From Krasilnikovozyma curviuscula (taxonomy: Eukaryota; Basidiomycota; Tremellomycetes; Cystofilobasidiales; Mrakiaceae): a stretch of 23,856 nucleotides of DNA. The notes below the pieces were generated by a model. It did no database searches. It was not told the DNA's origin and worked only from the letters and a program-made list of their open reading frames with translations. The stretch lies in contig MVAQ01000286.1 of the NCBI GenBank assembly GCA_014825775.1, positions 1 through 23,856 on the forward strand. Direction: 5' to 3'. Numbering within the stretch: the first letter of the stretch is position 1; each line of letters starts with the position of its first letter. Made by a program: the position numbers and the translations under genes. Positions 19,722 through 23,856 of this stretch are shown here, one piece after another.

Positions 19722-20210
19722 CTTCCTCATCTGTTTCTTTTTCGAGAGCATCAAGAGGGTCCTCATCCCTACCAATCTCTCATTCCCCCCCTCCCGTCAA
19801 AAGAGCGACCCGCTCACCTCGTATCAAGCCCAGCAAACCCGCCTTCCTGGCGTACGACAAAAAAAAGCTCAATTTGCTCATCAAACAGATGGTTCCCTCT
19901 ACGCCTCTCTATCCCGAGCTCCAAAGAGGTCGATCCGGAGATTTGGGAGGGAGCGCTGTCGTTGGGGAGGACGGCCAGACAGCGGAGGAGGACGTTGACT
20001 TGGAGAACCGAGGTGGGGTGTTTAAGAGTTCAACGATGGTTAAGAAGGAGAAAGAAAGACAGGTTGCAGAGTGGATCACTCCGGTAAGTGTGGGGGTCCG
20101 ATCATGAGACGCACGAGACAGGCGTTAATCTGACGTTGTTTTTCTCTTTGCGACGTGTACTTGTACAGTTTGAATACTCGCCTATGTCCGTAGCATCGCC
20201 AAATTCCTGA
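17567..20210 (+). CDS. Serine-rich protein of unknown family with a possible UIM
   Basis: Exons 17567-17587, 17647-19030, 19092-20083 and 20169-20210 give 812 residues; introns are 59, 61 and 85 nt. The first coding exon is only 21 nt (MISNRSN). No known full domain is recognised. Residues about 170-184 (EEAELQRVIELSMRE) match the ubiquitin-interacting motif pattern: acidic start, Leu, small residue, Ser, acidic end, with Val in place of the usual Ala. Most of the N-terminal half is Ser/Pro-rich and probably disordered, with a 12-bp tandem repeat at 18523-18546 giving QYPVQYPV. A more ordered region (about 470-670) contains GRTAVLQLHIPTF, KYNLRIVVQILKLTR and WEERSILALWIEEQTG, resembling a folded alpha/beta domain. 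A poly-Ser run follows. Possibly a ubiquitin-linked regulator, but no function is assigned. Confidence 0.75.
19693..19725 (+). repeat. (TTC)11 microsatellite encoding poly-serine
   Basis: Eleven perfect TTC units inside a coding exon; the frame reads them as TCT serine codons. With flanking serines the protein run is about 14 Ser. Likely length-polymorphic between strains. Confidence 0.95.
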
Positions 20211-20998
20211 CCTTCCATATGTTTCTCTGACATTGTTCGTCTCCACTGGCTGTTGCAAACTCATTTCTTTGATACTGTATTTACCTAGTTCTCGGTGACT
20301 TGGTCATTCCTTGTTTTCAACCCCGGACCTCGAGATGGTAATTTTTAAATTATATCTCTTTATCCCTCTGTCCTTAGAATAGACGCTAGTGAGATGTGAA
20401 AGGAGTTGTCGACCCGTGAGTTCCTGTTTTCGCGCTGTGGTCAACTACCAGCCATTCAATCAAGCGTTATTCTGAATCAAAGACACACAGGGTCTGCATG
20501 ATCGAGAGACTCTTCCCTATACTGCGTGTCACTTCAGACTGGCCCAGGTCTGTGGTTGAATTTCGAGGGTAGGGAGAAAATTTGACGCCACAGCTGTTTG
20601 AATTCCAGTCTTCGTTACAGACTTTCCCTCTTCGCTAGAGGAGACCGTCACATTCTCGAGGTCTGTCTCAGAGGGAGAGAATCGTAACGAACAACGTGGC
20701 AGAGCCTGTAGATTGTTTCAGGCCTGGAACTCTATTTCGCCTCTGACGCCGCCTGCTTGCCATCTCTGCCCCACCGCCCATACCCCTCGCCATCTTCCAG
20801 TCAGTCGCCCAGCGCTCGTTGAAAAAAGGCTCTCGCTTCTTCTCAGACCACCACTCATTCATATCTAAAAGACTTCCCTCCATCTTCCATCTCTTTCCTA
20901 ACGACCACTTTGACGACTGACTGCTGGACAGGACAAAAACCTCGATTTATAATAACAGACGCGACGCCATCATATTCCAGCTCCTTCACTTTTCCACC
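20211..20998. other. Intergenic region upstream of the lectin gene
   Basis: This is 788 bp with no recognised gene. The part near the lectin start is pyrimidine-rich (about 20750-20900) and there is a TTTATAATAA stretch at about 20946, some 50 bp from the ATG, which could be a TATA-like element. The minus-strand ORF at 20668-20883 is an antisense frame of this pyrimidine-rich leader. Confidence 0.4.
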
Positions 20999-21966
20999 AT
21001 GATGTTTTCAATAATTACTCGAATAGCCCTTATCTCCCTCCCATTCTTACCCACCATCTACTCCTTACCGCTCAAGGTCCAGCTGCCTCGAGCGGGAGGC
21101 TACGGCTGCCCCTCCCTCACGCCGTGTGGCTACCAGTTTGTTTCATCAGGAGTCGCACCTGCGTCACCTGGGATCAGTGGGTTCGAATGCACCTACGACA
21201 GTACAGCTGATGACTCAGCTCTTGTCTGCTACTACGTATGTTTTTGGTGCTTTTGCGTCTTCATCAGCTCGATGCTCATTTTGCTTGTTATCTCCATCTG
21301 TTCAGAACTTGTCAGGATATCTGGTTTCTTCCACAGCACCTACCGCTACTCAGCAAGCATACTGTCCTTCATTTGTACAGGGTACCTGTACAGCACCGGT
21401 TGTTACGTCCAACACGACAACTTCGACCGGATACGCTCTTCATCCAAATTGGAATTCCAACAAATGCCTGACGGTCAGAGATGGAGTATTCCAGAATGGC
21501 CAAGCAGTCGAGATGTGAGTCAAAATCATATAATCCCCTACCTGGTACTTCTCCCTTGCTGAGTCCCATCACCAATGGTCGCATTCAGATCCGACTGTAC
21601 CCAGGCCCCATCACAGAAGTTCATCTTTAGTGTTGGCCAGACAACCATCCAGGTCGCAGGCACCAACTTCTGCCTCGATGGTACCTCCGCTGCACCATAC
21701 GACGGCACACCAATGAAGATCTGGGAGTGTTATTCTGGCTTACCAGCGCAGACGTTCTGGCGTAAGTCTTCTACCGTTGAGATGGCGAGTTGGCACGACC
21801 TGACACAAACTATTTGGGGTTCTCCATAGTGACGGGGGACAACCGACTAGCGCTTGAGAACTCAGGAAAATGTTTAGACCTGACGAACGGTGACTCAACG
21901 AATGGGAACCAGGTCCAGTTATGGGCGTGCACGAACGGAGATGACTATCAAGTCTGGACGACCTAA
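20999..21966 (+). CDS. Secreted ricin-B-type (beta-trefoil) lectin
   Basis: Exons 20999-21235, 21306-21514, 21589-21761 and 21830-21966 encode 251 residues; introns are 70, 74 and 68 nt. The start sits in a CCACCATG context, followed by a second Met codon. Residues 1-22 are a signal peptide ending ...TIYSLP. A Cys-containing N-terminal region (about 30-115, GYGCPSLTPCGYQF, ECTYDSTADD) precedes a single beta-trefoil at about 120-251. It shows the ricin-B repeat signs NKCLTVRDGVFQNGQAVE, NFCLDGTSAAPYDGTPMKIW and GKCLDLTNGDSTNGNQVQLW, with QxF/QxW ends (QKF, QTFW, QVW). This fold binds galactose-type or other glycans. There is no catalytic domain, so it is a carbohydrate-binding protein, perhaps cell-wall or host/prey-glycan related. 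The N-terminal part is not recognised. Confidence 0.88.
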
Positions 21967-22260
21967 TAATGACGCATGTTGAGGCTGGCTCCTCAATTCT
22001 CAAACGATATAGATGGATTTGTTTTGTTGCTTTTGCATAGTTTTTGAACGATACGCACGTAACCACGCTCTTATGTCATAGATCAGTTTTTCACGGCTAT
22101 AGCGCGAGGTCAACGAGGTTCCAAAGAAAGTGGGTAGTACATCAAGATTTGTGTCATTTTTTGTTTTATAGTACTACAAAGAAAAAGTCTCATCGACTTT
22201 GGTATTCTCCTCTGAACATCTAACACCGACTCTTTCCCTCGCCTTCCTCTAAATGACATT
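21967..22260. other. Convergent spacer, lectin / mago
   Basis: About 294 bp between facing stop codons, AT-rich near 22160-22170. It holds both 3' UTRs. Nothing else is seen. Confidence 0.5.
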
Positions 22261-23469
22261 TTAGTTGACTGGGTCGCGGACAAACAGATGGTAAGTTTAC
22301 CGGTCGCAGCACATAAGGGAAACGAAGAGAAAGATTTACTCGGCTTGATCTTAAAGTGAAGAGCAATAAGGGAGAAGATTAAGCACTGCGGAAGTGACCA
22401 CGCATGTCAGTCACACCGAATTGGGACAGCAAGTGAAGAGAGGTGATTGATTTACCTTGAGATCCTGGACGAGATAGTAGAACACACGAAGACCTTCAGG
22501 ATCATCTGAATCTTGAACATCAACCAACGAACCAATCTTGGCAGTCTGTACCCAAACAAAGTAAGAGGTAAGTGCAGCTCAAGCTCCAACGCTAAACCAC
22601 CACAAGCTCTGCCCAACAAAGATTTCACCCTGACATACCTCAAACGAAATGTGTTCGTCTCCCAATCGAATTTCCAGCTCCTGCTTGCCGACAATATCTT
22701 TTTTAGGCCATTTGGCGTCGTCTTCTTTTGTAATGTCAGACGAGGCGATGATTTTCTTAAGCTCAGCTGTCAGGAGGGGACCGATGTACACTATAGGCGA
22801 TTCATTGAAGTGAGTGAGGATGAACATAGATGATGCATTGAAGGGAAGAGGTCGGTGAGGTCGGGCGATACAATGAGGTTGGACAAGTGGAACCGTAGGT
22901 AGAGAAGACAATCAGAAAGGAGCAGAAGGAAAGTCGTATTAGTAAATGACACGTCCCGAAGAGTCCTTCATTCATTATAAAGAGAGGTCCAGGGCCAGAA
23001 ACGTACTTTCTTTCTTGATCAAAGAGTCATTTCGGTAATTCGAGTTGTTGGCGTATCTCAACCTTCCAGCAGAGTATTCGAACTCCAGAAATTCGTGTCC
23101 GTGTTTACCCTGGTGACCAGTACTGTTGGCAGAATGAGTAGGAAGAGGTACAGTTGAGAAAGGAGAGGTTTAGACAGGTAGAATTCGATCCGCATAGCCA
23201 GATTAGTTTTGAGGAAAGGACAAAGGAACAAGAGAAAACAACCAGGAAAAGTTGGTCAGCATTATCCTTAAAGCACTTTTAGAGATTTGAGGGTGAAAGA
23301 CGCACTAATATCTGCAAGGTGTGACGAGAGAAAGACAATCAGACGCAGGGTAGAGGAATCCAACAGAAATATAAGTCAGCCATCCTTTCTTTCCTACAGG
23401 CATGGCCATCTAGGACGTAGTTACTCACCTGAGGTAAAATGGATCCGCTTTCTGTTCTGCTGTAGCCAT
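22261..23469 (-). CDS. mago: Mago nashi, exon-junction-complex core protein
   Basis: Seven exons (high to low): 23469-23429 (41 nt), 23311-23306 (6 nt), 23122-23007, 22790-22639, 22545-22456, 22385-22340, 22268-22261 (8 nt). They give 152 residues, close to the usual length of about 146-150. Mago pairs with Y14 and locks eIF4A3 on spliced mRNA upstream of exon junctions, affecting export, localisation and decay. Family blocks seen: [98 protein letters not shown] and [14 protein letters not shown]. Introns are 117, 183, 216, 93, 70 and 71 nt, so the first three are far longer than those elsewhere in this window. The 6-nt exon is needed for the invariant RYY. The last exon holds only the end of one codon, Asn and the stop. 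Confidence 0.93.
23306..23311 (-). other. mago: 6-nt microexon in mago
   Basis: On the minus strand ATATTA lies between a CTTGCAG acceptor and a GTGCGT donor. It joins ...CTCAG upstream to TACTGG downstream, spelling Arg-Tyr-Tyr-Thr. Without it the protein would read Ser-Thr and lose the conserved RYY. Phase 2 on both sides. Confidence 0.85.
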
Positions 23470-23856
23470 CTTTTATTGAACTTGGTGGGAAATCCTGGGT
23501 AGCAGACAGAGACCAACTTGCTCTCGCGCTGCAAATTGGGAGGCGCAGAGGTTGGAATGAACCCAAATTTTACCAAATTTCAAGCAACGCTTAGGAGTAG
23601 GAGGAGGATGAATCTATCATAGAAACAAACTCATTGAACAGTGAAAGTAGTGAATTCTATTTCCCGGATTTTCTTTGTGTTCGTTGTCCTCGCAAACAGC
23701 AGAAACTAAAATGTAGCAGCAGAATAGAGTCCCCTAAACCTCCCCCAAAGGTACCACTACTATTTACATGCCGAACTTTATATTTTCAGCCTTAATAACT
23801 CTCCCAATCTGAAGTATGAAGCAAGAGAGATGGAGCCTTTGCGCACCAACGTATAA
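23470..23856. other. Upstream region of mago to window edge
   Basis: 387 bp upstream of the mago start codon, presumably its promoter. No ORF of note or RNA gene is seen up to the right edge. Confidence 0.4.

Noticed and set aside
20668..20883. Minus-strand 71-codon ORF
   Set aside because: Antisense of the pyrimidine-rich leader of the lectin gene; no motif.
23339..23566. Minus-strand 75-codon ORF at the mago start
   Set aside because: It runs through mago exon 1 in another frame and into the intron. The frame starting [14 protein letters not shown] is supported by the family.
1..23856. Search for transposons, CRISPR arrays, tRNA or rRNA genes, and a co-functional gene cluster
   Set aside because: No terminal repeats, transposase motifs, repeat-spacer pattern or tRNA-like arms were noticed by eye. 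The genes belong to unrelated pathways.

Overview
The window looks like nuclear DNA of an intron-rich basidiomycete yeast or fungus, most likely a tremellomycete (Cryptococcus/Kwoniella/Tremella-like). The basis is tight gene spacing, many short introns (mostly 53-93 nt) with GTRNGT donors and CTRAC/CTAAT-like branch sites, and eukaryotic proteins such as Mago nashi and Atg7. No rRNA, tRNA, transposon or CRISPR array was recognised. Exon structures were built by hand from splice consensus, reading-frame continuity and remembered family motifs. Every multi-exon model closes to a whole number of codons. Family names have not been checked by database search.

Layout: 1-167 (+) is the probable 3' end of an unidentified gene. 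1177-4191 (+) is an auxilin/Swa2-type clathrin-uncoating co-chaperone. 4401-6407 (-) is a secreted agmatinase-like ureohydrolase with 12 exons, three of them microexons. 6614-7401 (-) is an acyl-CoA-binding protein with ankyrin repeats (ACBD6-like). 7813-10649 (+) is ATG7. 10748-11962 (-) is a secreted class 3 lipase. 12721-13133 (-) is a doubtful small spliced ORF. 13153-17183 (+) is a GYF-domain protein of the GIGYF/Smy2/Syh1 type. 17567-20210 (+) is a serine-rich protein of unknown family with a possible ubiquitin-interacting motif. 20999-21966 (+) is a secreted ricin-B-type (beta-trefoil) lectin. 22261-23469 (-) is the exon-junction-complex core protein Mago nashi.

These are mostly housekeeping genes without an evident pathway cluster: vesicle uncoating, autophagy, lipid binding, mRNA control and splicing marks. 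Three secreted proteins (agmatinase-like, lipase, lectin) are interspersed. Head-to-head pairs are ACBP/ATG7 (411 bp between starts) and lipase/GYF (1190 bp). Tail-to-tail pairs are auxilin/agmatinase, ATG7/lipase (97 bp between stops) and lectin/mago.

The most unusual signal is microexon splicing. The mago gene needs a 6-nt internal exon (23306-23311) to restore the family's invariant Arg-Tyr-Tyr. The agmatinase-like gene has 18-, 18- and 15-nt exons, two of which carry metal-ligand residues. All four are multiples of three, so skipping would keep the frame but remove conserved residues.
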